Source of the DNA: Labrys wisconsinensis
Lineage (GTDB): Bacteria; Pseudomonadota; Alphaproteobacteria; Rhizobiales; Labraceae
Assembly: GCF_030814995.1 (NCBI RefSeq)
Contig: NZ_JAUSVX010000016.1
Span: 1-64,000, forward strand
Direction: 5' to 3'
DNA length: 64,000 nucleotides
Made by a program: the position numbers and the translations under genes. Below the pieces are notes generated by a model that was not told the origin of the DNA, did no database searches, and saw only the letters and a program-made list of their open reading frames with translations. Shown here piece by piece: positions 24,508 to 33,067 of this stretch (position 1 is the first letter of the stretch; the number at the start of each line of letters is the position of its first letter).

Positions 24508-24972
24508 ATGCAGCTCGACGGCTTCGACCTGCGCATTCTCGCCGCCGTGCAGCAGCGCGGCGACATCAGCCATGTCGACTTGTCGGAGCGCGTCCACCTC
24601 TCCCCGACCCAGTGCGCGCGGCGCCTGGAGCGGCTGAAGGAGCAGGGCTATGTCAGGCAGATCGTCGCCATCCTGGATCCGGAGCTGGTCGGCCTCACCG
24701 TCGTCGCCCATTCCCTGGTCAGCCTGCGCTCGCACGACGAGGTCGCCAACGGCGCCTTCCACAAGTTCATCCTCGGGGCGAGCGAGGTGGTGGAGTGCTA
24801 TTCGCAGACCGGCGATGCCGATTTTCTGATGAAGGTGATGACCCGCGACCTCGCCCATCTCAGCGACTTCATCGACCGGCTGATCGCCGCGGCCGGGGGC
24901 CTGGCCTCGCTGCGCTCCAGTATCGTCCTCAAGACCATCAAGAAGACCACCGAGCTGCCCCTGCCGCGCTGA
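24508..24972 (+). CDS. Lrp/AsnC family transcriptional regulator
   Basis: A 154-residue regulator. The N-terminal helix-turn-helix (residues 15-50, with HVDLSERVHLSPTQCARRLERL) is followed by a RAM ligand-binding domain (VVECYSQTGDADFLMKV near 95-111). The ATG at 24508 is chosen because GGAGGG lies nine bases upstream and the DNA-binding domain follows directly. Members respond to amino acids; its divergent neighbour is an aromatic aminotransferase, so an aromatic amino acid is the likely effector. Confidence 0.92.
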   Translation: MQLDGFDLRILAAVQQRGDISHVDLSERVHLSPTQCARRLERLKEQGYVRQIVAILDPELVGLTVVAHSLVSLRSHDEVANGAFHKFILGASEVVECYSQTGDADFLMKVMTRDLAHLSDFIDRLIAAAGGLASLRSSIVLKTIKKTTELPLPR

Positions 24973-24993
24973 AGCAGGCGGACGCCGCGCCGG

Positions 24994-25105
24994 GCCGCGT
25001 GCAGCCTGTGCACACGCGCACAGTGGCCGGGGCGGGCCGGGGGTAGGGTCCTTGCATCGAAGCCCGGCAACACCGCAAGGGCGCTCAAGGCAAGGATCCA
25101 CGACA
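24994..25105 (+). promoter_or_regulatory. duplicated 5' region with inverted repeat, copy 2
   Basis: This region matches the 112-bp leader at 20995. CTGTGC-N6-GCACAG is conserved at 25006-25023, while a short stretch just after it (25035-25052) has diverged. The conserved palindrome is a candidate operator. Confidence 0.5.
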
Positions 25106-25333
25106 ATGCGCAAGACCATTCTCGCCCTCGTTCTGGCCGCCGGCGCCCTGGGCGCCGCCACCACCGCCTCGGAAGCCCACTATCGCAGCTACGGCGGCTA
25201 CGGCTACGGCGGATACAACTACGGCTACCAGCAGACCTACTACCAGCCCAGCTACTGCCGCACCGTCTCCTTCCGCGTCTGGGACGACTATTCCTGCGAA
25301 TACGTCTATCGCACCAAGGAAATCTGCGACTGA
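25106..25333 (+). CDS. small secreted Tyr/Gly-rich protein, copy 2
   Basis: A 75-residue paralogue of the protein at 21107, with signal peptide MRKTILALVLAAGALGAA. The mature part is the same, while the DNA has several synonymous changes (for example GAAGCCCAC for GAGGCTCAT). That indicates selection on the protein after duplication, or gene conversion. AAGGA lies nine bases before the ATG. Function is unknown. Confidence 0.75.
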   Translation: MRKTILALVLAAGALGAATTASEAHYRSYGGYGYGGYNYGYQQTYYQPSYCRTVSFRVWDDYSCEYVYRTKEICD

Positions 25334-25356
25334 CCTTCCCTCCCTGCCGATCCCCG

Positions 25357-25382
25357 AAGCCGCCGGCCCCGCCGGCGGCTTT
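25357..25382 (+). terminator. GC-rich terminator hairpin
   Basis: AAGCCGCCGGC (25357-25367), loop CCC, GCCGGCGGCTT (25371-25381) and a weak TTT run. It corresponds to the terminator of copy 1 but with a shorter T-run. Confidence 0.65.
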
Positions 25383-25481
25383 CGTGCGCGCGGGTCGCTC
25401 ATTCCCCCCTCATCATCCCAAGCTAGCCTGCCGGCGCGGGCGGGCGCATGATCGCGCCAGGGAGCGCAGGGAGGATCGGCG

Positions 25482-26357
25482 ATGGACCGACGCGAAGTCC
25501 TGGGATGGGCGGCGGGCGGCCTCGCCGCGGCGCTGGCGCCGGCGGCGGCCCGGGCGGCCGGCCATGTCCCCGTCCCCTTCGACTGGGACATGGCGCCGCC
25601 GCTCGACGGGCGCGAGGCCTTCGTCGCCTGGATGCGGGAGAACCGCGGCGAGGATCCGGGGTTCCTCGGCCAGCGCTGGGACCGCTATCTCCAGCTCCTC
25701 GCCCATCACGACCTCTGGGACGAGCGCGACAAGCGCGCCTATCTGCTGACGCCGCGGGAGGAGTTCGTGACGTCGGCCAACCTGTCGCGCGCCTATGAGT
25801 GGCACTATCTCGACATCGGCTACGGCGTGACGATCACGGGGCCGCACACCGTCGCGCGCATGACCAACACGATCGCGGTGGCGCGCGGCGACAAGGTGCT
25901 CGAGATCGGCACCGGCTCGGGCTACCAGTCGGCCTATCTCTCCCATCTCACCGACCGGATCTGGTCGATCGAGATCATTCGGGCGCTGGCCGAGCGCACC
26001 CGGCGCCTCTACGACAGCCTGATCGGCCGCGGCTACCGGGAGCTCACGACCATCACCACAAAGAATGCCGACGGCTATTACGGCTGGGAGGAGAACGCGC
26101 CCTTCGACAAGATCATCGTCACCTGCGGCATCGACCACGTCCCCCCGCCGCTGCTGCAGCAATTGAAGCCGGACGGCATCATGGTCATCCCCGTCGGCCC
26201 GCCCGGCGCCCAGCACGTGCTGAAGGTGGTGAAGCAGCAGGCCGCCGACGGCAGCTTCCGCGTCGCGCGCTCGGACATCTACAACGGCAGCATCGTCAAC
26301 TTCGTGCCGTTCACCAAGCTGGAGGACGGCGGCATCCGCGGTACGCACAACCAGTAG
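25482..26357 (+). CDS. Tat-exported protein-L-isoaspartate O-methyltransferase-like protein, copy 1
   Basis: A 291-residue protein. It starts with a twin-arginine signal (DRREVLGWAAGGLAAAL) and a 60-residue extension containing MRENRGEDPGFLGQRW. The PIMT core follows: GPHTVARMT, then the SAM-binding VLEIGTGSGYQSAYLSHL near residue 140-157, DKIIVTCGIDHVP and GIMVIPVG. PIMTs repair isoaspartate by methylating it with SAM and are normally cytoplasmic. Export would separate the enzyme from its SAM supply, so the true location or reaction is open. A close paralogue lies inverted at 27185-28048. Confidence 0.82.
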   Translation: MDRREVLGWAAGGLAAALAPAAARAAGHVPVPFDWDMAPPLDGREAFVAWMRENRGEDPGFLGQRWDRYLQLLAHHDLWDERDKRAYLLTPREEFVTSANLSRAYEWHYLDIGYGVTITGPHTVARMTNTIAVARGDKVLEIGTGSGYQSAYLSHLTDRIWSIEIIRALAERTRRLYDSLIGRGYRELTTITTKNADGYYGWEENAPFDKIIVTCGIDHVPPPLLQQLKPDGIMVIPVGPPGAQHVLKVVKQQAADGSFRVARSDIYNGSIVNFVPFTKLEDGGIRGTHNQ

Positions 26358-26393
26358 CGGGAGGCGCCGCCCCCCGGGTCAGGCCGATGTCCG

Positions 26394-26831
26394 CTATTCG
26401 GTGCGCGATACGCGGTTCAACCGACGACGCAGGTGGACTTGCAGAAGCCGATCACGAACATGGGCGAAGAAGCGCGGCGGCAGCATGCCATAGTCGAACT
26501 TCGCGGGCTTCGATCGGGAAACCGGCCTCAGGTCGGGACCCGGCCACAGGAAATCGTTGGTTTCCGTCACGACGATCCATGACGGCGCACCGTCCAACCC
26601 GAGATGCACTTTCAAGACAGCCGGAATTTCCACGGCGTCGGCCGGATCGACGGGCGGCGTATGCGTGATACCAACAACCGATACGACCTCGCGACCTTCG
26701 ATGATCTGGCGCGCCGCGACAATGGCGCACGGGCGCGCCTTGGAGCCTTCTTCAGCTCCTTTGCCGTGCTCGCGAGCCCAGAGATAGGAGTAGGAGATGA
26801 CGAGGCCAGGGACCGGCTTCGGGATGCTCAC
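26394..26831 (-). CDS. PemK/MazF-like toxin of a type II toxin-antitoxin system
   Basis: A 145-residue protein resembling rhizobial PemK-like growth inhibitors. An N-terminal beta-barrel segment (PKPVPGLVISYSYLW) is followed by SKARPCAIVAARQ, the conserved KxRPxxVV strand of MazF/PemK RNases, and later ETNDFLWPGPDLRPV. MazF-type toxins cleave mRNA. Its ATG overlaps the antitoxin stop as ATGA, the usual antitoxin-first coupling. Base composition is less GC-biased than neighbouring genes, consistent with horizontal gain. Confidence 0.75.
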   Translation of the reverse strand: MSIPKPVPGLVISYSYLWAREHGKGAEEGSKARPCAIVAARQIIEGREVVSVVGITHTPPVDPADAVEIPAVLKVHLGLDGAPSWIVVTETNDFLWPGPDLRPVSRSKPAKFDYGMLPPRFFAHVRDRLLQVHLRRRLNRVSRTE

Positions 26832-27088
26832 GCTTTCCAGTCTTTGATGAGGTCGTCGAGGTCTGCGTATTCGGCCGGCACCGCGCTCTTGGCGATGGCC
26901 TTCAGCGTGTCATCGTCCAGATCCTCGACGGGACGAGCGACGCGGCCTTTCATGACCATCTCGAAGAATGAGGCCGACATGAGCACCGTGTGCGTGCGGC
27001 CGTTCTTGGTGATGGCGACCGGCGCCTGCTGCGCCGCGTCCTGATAGCGCCCGACGTTCTGCTGGAATTCGGTGGACGTGACCTTCAT
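26828..27088 (-). CDS. Phd/YefM-family antitoxin
   Basis: An 86-residue protein. The N-terminal Phd fold (KVTSTEFQQNVGRYQDAA, then PVAITKNGRTHTVLMS) binds DNA as a dimer. The acidic C-terminal tail (VEDLDDDTLKAI and YADLDDLIKDW) should wrap the toxin. It is coupled to the PemK-like gene by a four-base overlap. AAGGA precedes the ATG. A strong palindrome covers the promoter -10 box, in line with autorepression by the antitoxin or complex. Confidence 0.85.
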   Translation of the reverse strand: MKVTSTEFQQNVGRYQDAAQQAPVAITKNGRTHTVLMSASFFEMVMKGRVARPVEDLDDDTLKAIAKSAVPAEYADLDDLIKDWKA

Positions 27089-27104
27089 CTCGGTGGTTCC
27101 TTTT

Positions 27105-27137
27105 TATCTATTCTATCTAGAATGGATAAAAATTCAA
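27105..27137 (-). promoter_or_regulatory. toxin-antitoxin promoter with overlapping palindromic operator
   Basis: On the minus strand, TTGAAT (27137-27132) and TAGAAT (27115-27110) are spaced 16 bp apart. A 24-bp palindrome at 27105-27128, with 11-bp arms of TATCYATTCTA around a 2-bp centre and one mismatch, covers the -10 box. The region is distinctly AT-rich. The expected transcription start is near 27103, about 15 bases before the antitoxin ATG. Confidence 0.65.
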
Positions 27138-27184
27138 CATTGTGTTGATTATCCCCCCCCCGAGACGGCCCACGGGCGGGCCCC

Positions 27185-28048
27185 TCAGTGCGTGCCCTTG
27201 ATCACATCCCCTTCCAGCTTCGTGAACGGCACGAACGGCACGATGCGGCCGTTGTAGATGTCGGAGCGGGCGACGGTGAGCGTGCCGTCGGCGGCCTGCT
27301 GCTTCACCACCTTCAGCACGTGCTGGGCCCCGGGCGGCCCGACCGGGATGACCATGATGCCGCCGGGCTTCAATTGCTGCAGCAGCGGCGGGGGGATATG
27401 GTCGATGCCGCAGGTGACGATGATCTTGTCGAACGGGCCGTTCTCCTCCCAGCCGTAGTAGCCGTCGGCGTTCTTGGAGGTGATGGCCTTGAACTCGCCG
27501 TAGCCCTTGGCGATCAGCGCGTCGTAGACGCCGCGGGTGCGCTCGGCCAGAGGCTTGATGATCTCGATGGTGAAGACCTTGTCGGTGAGGTGGGAGAGAT
27601 AGGCCGACTGGTAGCCCGAGCCGGTGCCGATCTCGAGCACCTTCTCGCCCTGCTTAACGTCGATGGCCGTGGTCATGCGCGCCACCAGGTGCGGGCCGGA
27701 GATGGTGACGCCGTAGCCGATGTCGAGGAAGGCGCTCTCATAGGCGCGGGAGAGGTTCGGCTTCAGCACGAACTCCTCGCGCGGGGTCAATAGGAAGGCG
27801 CGCTTGTTGGCGGCGTCGACGGCGTCCTTGTTGGCGACGATCACCTGGAAGCGGTGCCAGCGCTGGGCCAGGAAGGCCGGATCCTCGCCGCGGTTCTCCT
27901 GCATCCACTGGATGAAGGCCTTCTCGCCGTCCATCGGCGGCGCGATGTCCCAGGCGAAGGGGGTCTTGATGTCGGCCCGGGCGGGGCGCGGCGCGAGGGC
28001 GCCGGCCAGCACGGCCGCGGCGGAGGACAGGAAATGGCGCCTGTTCAC
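27185..28048 (-). CDS. Tat-exported protein-L-isoaspartate O-methyltransferase-like protein, copy 2
   Basis: A 287-residue paralogue of the plus-strand gene at 25482, with the same layout. A twin-arginine signal (NRRHFLSSAAAVLAGAL) ends at ARA, followed by the MQENRGEDPAFLAQRW extension and the same SAM motif (VLEIGTGSGYQSAYLSHL). The second half is almost residue-for-residue the same (for example GPPGAQHVLKVVKQQAADG). It starts at GTG 28048, with GGGAG five bases upstream. The antitoxin gene, on the same strand, begins about 100 bp past its stop. Exported location is inferred from the signal peptide. Confidence 0.82.
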   Translation of the reverse strand: MNRRHFLSSAAAVLAGALAPRPARADIKTPFAWDIAPPMDGEKAFIQWMQENRGEDPAFLAQRWHRFQVIVANKDAVDAANKRAFLLTPREEFVLKPNLSRAYESAFLDIGYGVTISGPHLVARMTTAIDVKQGEKVLEIGTGSGYQSAYLSHLTDKVFTIEIIKPLAERTRGVYDALIAKGYGEFKAITSKNADGYYGWEENGPFDKIIVTCGIDHIPPPLLQQLKPGGIMVIPVGPPGAQHVLKVVKQQAADGTLTVARSDIYNGRIVPFVPFTKLEGDVIKGTH

Positions 28049-28130
28049 GGCAGCTCCCGAGGTTCGAGTCGGCAGCCGATCGCGGCGCCGCGCCCATTCC
28101 CTTGCGTCATAATATGGCGGCCGCAAGGCA

Positions 28131-29120
28131 TCACCGCCCCTTCCTGGCATAACCACGGATGCGGGCCAGCACCCAGCGCAGCGGGTCCGCCACCCAGGCC
28201 TGCGTGACGAAGCCGCCATGGTCGATGCCCGCGCCGGCATCGAGGAAGGTGACCGCGCCCTTGGACATGTCTGGCCCGGCGCCGGTCGCGACGGCGACGC
28301 CGGCCTGCGCCAGCATCGCCTTCAGGGCCTCGTTGCCGGAACGAGAGGAATCGGAATAGGCGCTGAAGAAGAAGGCGGGCGGCCGGCGCTGCGCCACCCA
28401 GGCGGCGAACTTGTCGACCTCCCCGTAGAGCGCATCGAGCAGCACGACGCCGCGCACCCGCTCGCCGGCGCCGCCGACGGCGAGGGCGTAGGCGGCCGGC
28501 AGGTAGCCGCCGGAATAGGCGACCAGGACCACCGGCAGATGCGTCAGGGCAGGCTTGGCCGCGGGATCGCCGTCGAGCGCGGCGAGGCGCTCGCCCGCCT
28601 CGTTGAGGAAGGCGTCGAAGGTGCCCGGCTCCCAGAAGCGGCCGGCGCTGGAATCCTGGGCATCGACCGCGAATTGCGGGGCGACCAGCACGGCGTTGAG
28701 GCCGGAGCGGGCGAGCTGCTCGGGCACGCGCTGGCGCCCGGCGACGTCGCGCGCCAGCGTCGCCCCGTTGCCGTGCAGGAAGACCACCATGACAGCCGGG
28801 CGGCGCGGGTCGAAGCCAGCCGGCAGGTAGAGCAGCACCCGGCGGTCGCTGTAGGTCTCGTCGAGCCAGCGGATGCCGCCGCGCGGCGAGGTATGGCCGC
28901 GCCGACCGTCCTGCGAGACGTCGAGGAAGGGCACGCCCTTGTCGGGGATGACGCCGTCATAGGGAAAGGGCGAGACATCGAAGGCCACCAGGGCCGACTT
29001 GGCATGGCGCAGGGGATGGGTGGCCTTGGCCCCGGCGCCCCCGGCCGGGCTGGCGAGCGCGGCGGCAAGCACCGCCGCAAGGGCGAGGCGCAGCTTCGGC
29101 CGGGCGGGTCGCGCGGTCAT
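28131..29120 (-). CDS. exported alpha/beta-hydrolase-like protein
   Basis: A 329-residue protein with an N-terminal signal peptide (LRLALAAVLAAALASPAGG). An alpha/beta-hydrolase-type core follows: VMVVFLHGNGATLARD is the HG oxyanion strand, LVAYSGGYLPAAYAL is a nucleophile elbow of GxSGG form, and DHGGFV near the C-terminus would carry the histidine. A periplasmic esterase or peptidase is likely; the substrate is unknown. Its ATG overlaps the stop of the large membrane protein upstream (ATGA), so they are co-translated. Confidence 0.75.
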   Translation of the reverse strand: MTARPARPKLRLALAAVLAAALASPAGGAGAKATHPLRHAKSALVAFDVSPFPYDGVIPDKGVPFLDVSQDGRRGHTSPRGGIRWLDETYSDRRVLLYLPAGFDPRRPAVMVVFLHGNGATLARDVAGRQRVPEQLARSGLNAVLVAPQFAVDAQDSSAGRFWEPGTFDAFLNEAGERLAALDGDPAAKPALTHLPVVLVAYSGGYLPAAYALAVGGAGERVRGVVLLDALYGEVDKFAAWVAQRRPPAFFFSAYSDSSRSGNEALKAMLAQAGVAVATGAGPDMSKGAVTFLDAGAGIDHGGFVTQAWVADPLRWVLARIRGYARKGR

Positions 29121-31744
29121 GCCGGCACCGGGCGGGGGGCGGCACGCCCCGGCAGCAGGATGGCGAAGAAGGCCGGCACGGCCAGGAGATAGCACAGGCC
29201 GCTCGCCGCCAGCACCTGCGAGAGGCCGAAGGCGGTGGCGAGGATCGGCACGGCCGCGGCGCCGATCACCGAGAAGGAGCCGTTGATGCCCCAGGCCCAG
29301 ATGAACATCGGCTCCTTGCCGAGCCGCCCGAGCCAGGTCATGGCGGTGGCCATGGGAAAGCCCATCAGGAAGGCCGGCGGGGCGATGATGGCGAAGCAGG
29401 CGAGGATGCGCACGCCATAGGAGAAGGCGCCGATCGCATCCAGCACCGGGTCGAGCGCGAAGCCATAGCCGATCAGCAGCAGGCCGGTCGCCGCCAGCAC
29501 CACCGGCAGCACGGCGCGCGGCCGGTCGAGGAAGCGCTCGGCAGCGAGGCTGCCGAAGCCCGAGCACACCAGCATGCCGGTGATCAGGATCGAGGCGGAG
29601 ATGGTGGGATTGCCGAGCGGGCCGGTGAACTTGGCGATCAGCGCCACCTCCACCATGATGTAGCCGAGGCCGAGGCAGGCGAAATAGAGGATCGTCCGGA
29701 AGTGCCCGGGATAGCGGCTGAAGATGGTTCGCCAGCTCATCACCACCGGCACCGCGATCAGCACGAGGGCGGCGAGGACGGCGATGACGAAGGTGGCCCA
29801 GACCAGGAGATAGCCCCACTCGTCCTGGAAGAGGTCGAGCCGGTCCGTGACCTTGGGCAGGTCGAGCGGCTTTACATAGGCGGCAAAGTAAGGCCGGTCG
29901 TTGGTGAGGGCGCGGGTGTCGAAGACATAGTCCCGGGCGATGTCGCCCCAGCCGCCGTGCAGCAACGCATGCCAGGCGATCTGGCCCATGGTGGTCGAGG
30001 GCACCTGCGCGGGCGCTGGAGGCTCGGCGGCCTGCGTCGGATCATCCGGCGGCGCGGTCGGGTCGACATCCCCGCCGGCGGGCTTGGCCGCCCCGCCGTC
30101 GCCGAAGATGCCGTTGCGATAGGCCTGCAAGGTGGGCTGCACCTGCGCGGTGTCGAAGGCGAAGCCGGGATAGGCGACGGCGTCGAAGGAGAGGGCGCGG
30201 GTCTGCTCGCGCAGCTTGCCCACCTCATCGGGAGCGAAGCCGCCGCGCTTGTAGAGCACCGTGGTGGTGGACAGATAGCTCGACACCGCGAAGAAGCGGT
30301 CCTCCACCGGGGCGGGATCGACCGCGCGGGCGGCCTCGACCATGGTGGCGTAGAGCTTCAGCACCGATTTCGGCGGCTCTTCCTTGTTCCACAGCGTCAC
30401 CGAGAGCACGCCGCCGGGCGCGAGCGCCCGCATGTAGCTCTCCATCGCCTCGCGGGTATAGGCATATTTCTCGACGATGGCGAAGCCGCCGGGGTTCGAC
30501 AGGCCGGCGGAGTCGGCGAGGCTGAGGTCGATGACGTCGTAGCGGCGCGGCGTGTGGGCGAGGTAGAGCCGCCCGTCATAGTCGACCACGGAGAGCTTGG
30601 GGTTGGCGAGCACGTTGCCGGTGAAGTCGCGGATCGTCTGGTCCTGCCGGAAGGCCCTGAGGATCTCCGGATTGGCCTCGGCCACCGTGACATGGTCGGA
30701 ATAGCGCAGCGCCACCGCCGTGGAGATGCCGCCGCCGAACTGGACGACGAAAGTGTCCGGCTTCGTCTTCACCAGATAGGGATAGACCATCGGCAGGTAG
30801 CGGAAATAGGCCTCGTCCTTCTCGGAAAGGTTGCGGATGATGCCGAACGGGCCCTCCCCGTCGATATACATGCCGAGATAGGCGTTGGCGGGCATCTCGG
30901 GCAGGTTGAAGGCGGCGTTGTCGGACAGGCCCGGGGCGAAGTGCAGGTAGGAGCTGGAATAGACCTCGAGGAAGCCGAAGGGCGAGGCGTTCTCGTAGAC
31001 GAGCCTGGCGTCCGGGAACTTGCGGGCATAGGCCACGCCCTTGTAGTCCGACACGGCCAGGCGCGAGAGGCCGAGCATGTCGGGCAGCGCCAGCTGCGCC
31101 GCCACGGCGACGAGCGCGGCCAGGGCGAGCAGCGCCGCCGCGCCGCGCCCCGGCCGCCAGGCGAGCCAGGTGAGGGCGCCGAGGAACCACAGGGCGAGCG
31201 GCACCAGGATCAGGTTTTCCGGCCGGAAGGCATAGAGGCTGACGAGGGTGACCAGCCCGCCGGCGCCGGCGCCGACGAGGTCGGCGAAATAGACGCGGGC
31301 GAAGACGGCGCGCGCCTTGAGGAAGACCGCGCCGAGGAACACCGCGCCGGCAGTGAAGGGCAGGAGGTAGAGGCCGAGATTGCCGATCAGGCGCCATTTC
31401 TGAGCGGGATCGGACACCAGGAAGATGGCGTTGAACGGGATCTGCTGGGCAAGGAGGTTGGACCCGACCAGCAGCGGGCCGAACAGCATCAGCGCCGCCG
31501 TCGCCACCGCCCAGCCGCGGCGCTCGAACCAGCCGCTCGCCGCGCACATGACGACGCTGGTGAGGCCGAAGCCCATCATGGCCAGGCTCACCACCATCGA
31601 GCCGAAATGGGCCCAGCTGCCGACGGCGAAGATGCGCATGACGACGATCTGCAGCGCGATCACCGTGCCGGAGAGCAGCGCGATCGCGACGGCGAGCAGC
31701 GGGCTCGCACCCTGCCGCGGAACGGCTGCGCCGATGCCGGTCAT
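29117..31744 (-). CDS. large membrane protein with an internal spermidine-synthase-like domain
   Basis: An 875-residue protein. Residues 1-240 hold about seven membrane helices (for example SPLLAVAIALLSGTVIAL). A soluble spermidine-synthase/methyltransferase fold follows, with FVVQFGGGISTAVALRY near 330 and YDVIDLSLADSAG near 404. A Pro-rich linker (DPTAPPDDPTQAAEPP) comes near 570. The last 230 residues are again membrane helices. This fused architecture is known in bacteria, but its product is not; polyamine synthesis is doubtful. The ATG at 31744 has GAGG six bases upstream. It is coupled to the downstream hydrolase. Confidence 0.8.
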   Translation of the reverse strand: MTGIGAAVPRQGASPLLAVAIALLSGTVIALQIVVMRIFAVGSWAHFGSMVVSLAMMGFGLTSVVMCAASGWFERRGWAVATAALMLFGPLLVGSNLLAQQIPFNAIFLVSDPAQKWRLIGNLGLYLLPFTAGAVFLGAVFLKARAVFARVYFADLVGAGAGGLVTLVSLYAFRPENLILVPLALWFLGALTWLAWRPGRGAAALLALAALVAVAAQLALPDMLGLSRLAVSDYKGVAYARKFPDARLVYENASPFGFLEVYSSSYLHFAPGLSDNAAFNLPEMPANAYLGMYIDGEGPFGIIRNLSEKDEAYFRYLPMVYPYLVKTKPDTFVVQFGGGISTAVALRYSDHVTVAEANPEILRAFRQDQTIRDFTGNVLANPKLSVVDYDGRLYLAHTPRRYDVIDLSLADSAGLSNPGGFAIVEKYAYTREAMESYMRALAPGGVLSVTLWNKEEPPKSVLKLYATMVEAARAVDPAPVEDRFFAVSSYLSTTTVLYKRGGFAPDEVGKLREQTRALSFDAVAYPGFAFDTAQVQPTLQAYRNGIFGDGGAAKPAGGDVDPTAPPDDPTQAAEPPAPAQVPSTTMGQIAWHALLHGGWGDIARDYVFDTRALTNDRPYFAAYVKPLDLPKVTDRLDLFQDEWGYLLVWATFVIAVLAALVLIAVPVVMSWRTIFSRYPGHFRTILYFACLGLGYIMVEVALIAKFTGPLGNPTISASILITGMLVCSGFGSLAAERFLDRPRAVLPVVLAATGLLLIGYGFALDPVLDAIGAFSYGVRILACFAIIAPPAFLMGFPMATAMTWLGRLGKEPMFIWAWGINGSFSVIGAAAVPILATAFGLSQVLAASGLCYLLAVPAFFAILLPGRAAPRPVPA

Positions 31745-31954
31745 GCACGGCCTCGCCGCAGGCCGGGACGCGGGAGCGTCGGGCGGCGCGGAGGAAGCGG
31801 GGTCGAATCGCCTGAGGTCATGCTGCGCCGTGGCGGGTTGCCCCACATGCTTAGAGGCGTTCATGCCCGGAGGAAAGACGCAGCGGCACCGCGTCCACAT
31901 CGGGCACGCCGCGCCCTCTGGTCCTCGGCACCTGCCGCGGTGTAAAGCTCGGCC

Positions 31955-33067
31955 ATGCTCGGCGTCCCCTGGCTCCTCATGCAGCTGCAACCGCGCAAGG
32001 CCGAGGTCCGGCTGGCGCTGCGCGTGACGCTGGCGGCGGTGCTGGCCCTGGTGATCGCCAACCTGGTCGGCCTGCCGCAGAGCAGCTGGGCGGCGATCAC
32101 CGCCGTCATCGTCACCCAGGCGAGCCTCGGGGCCTCCCTCAAGGCGGCGGGAGACCGGGCCGCCGGCACGCTCGCGGGGGCGATGTGGGGCGCCGCTGTC
32201 GCGGCGCTGCTGCCGGTGCACGGGCCGCCGCCCGACCGCGAGATCGCCATGGTCGTCGCCCTGGCGCCCACCGCCTTCCTCGCCGCGGTGCGCCCGAGCT
32301 TCCGCATCGCGCCGATCACCGCGCTGATCGTGCTGCTGCCGACCGGGCAGGTGACCGGCAGCCCGCTGATCTATGCCCTCGAGCGGGTGGTGGAGATCAT
32401 GCTCGGCATCGGCACCGGCATCGCCGTCGCCCTCCTGGTGCTGCCCTCGCGCGCCCATGCCCTGCTGCTCGCCTCGGCCGCCAAGGTGGTGGAGCTCAAC
32501 GCCGAGCTGATGACGGCGCTGGTGGAAGGCCTGGTCGCCGGCGAGGGCCGGCCCGGGCTGACGGCGATTCACGCCCGCATCCGCGCGGCGCTGAAGCAGG
32601 TCGAGACCGTGGCCGACGAGGCGGCGCGCGAGCGCCGCGGCCATTTCACCGGCCGGGCCGATCCCGAGCCGCTGCTGCGCACGCTCTACCGGCTGCGGCA
32701 CGACCTGGTGATGATCGGCCGCGCCGCCTCCCGGCCGCTGCCCGGGGAGGTGGCGACGGCGCTGACGCCCCGCCTCACCGCCCTGCGCGACGCCTCGGTC
32801 GCGCTGCTGCAGGGCACGGCCGAGGCCCTGCGCCGTGCCGACGAGCCCCCGGGCACGGAGGCGTTCGAGGCGAGCCTCAAGGCCTATGTCGCCGAGATGG
32901 ACGCGCTCAGGGCGGGCGGCCGCACCCGCGACCTCGCCAGCGAGGATGTCGGCGCGCTCTATGCGCTGCGCTTTTCCTTCGAGCAGCTGGCGCTCGACCT
33001 GCGCGACCTCGTCGCCCGCGCCGGCGACCATGCCGCGCCGGCCCTGACCCCACGGGAGCGCCCATGA
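31955..33067 (+). CDS. FUSC family inner-membrane protein
   Basis: A 370-residue protein. The N-terminal half has about six hydrophobic helices with the FUSC-type opening VRLALRVTLAAVLALVIANL and SWAAITAVIVTQASLGASLK. The C-terminal half is a soluble helical domain (residues 170-370). The FUSC/YccS/AaeB group includes aromatic-acid and fusaric-acid efflux pumps. No partner membrane-fusion gene is nearby. Its stop overlaps the next ATG as ATGA. Confidence 0.85.
   Translation: MLGVPWLLMQLQPRKAEVRLALRVTLAAVLALVIANLVGLPQSSWAAITAVIVTQASLGASLKAAGDRAAGTLAGAMWGAAVAALLPVHGPPPDREIAMVVALAPTAFLAAVRPSFRIAPITALIVLLPTGQVTGSPLIYALERVVEIMLGIGTGIAVALLVLPSRAHALLLASAAKVVELNAELMTALVEGLVAGEGRPGLTAIHARIRAALKQVETVADEAARERRGHFTGRADPEPLLRTLYRLRHDLVMIGRAASRPLPGEVATALTPRLTALRDASVALLQGTAEALRRADEPPGTEAFEASLKAYVAEMDALRAGGRTRDLASEDVGALYALRFSFEQLALDLRDLVARAGDHAAPALTPRERP

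Noticed and set aside
29117-33031. A 1,304-residue continuous frame including the spermidine-synthase-like membrane protein
   Set aside because: The part above 31744 is antisense to the FUSC gene and is His/Gly/Gln-rich shadow sequence. The ATG at 31744 has a ribosome binding site and begins the membrane protein.
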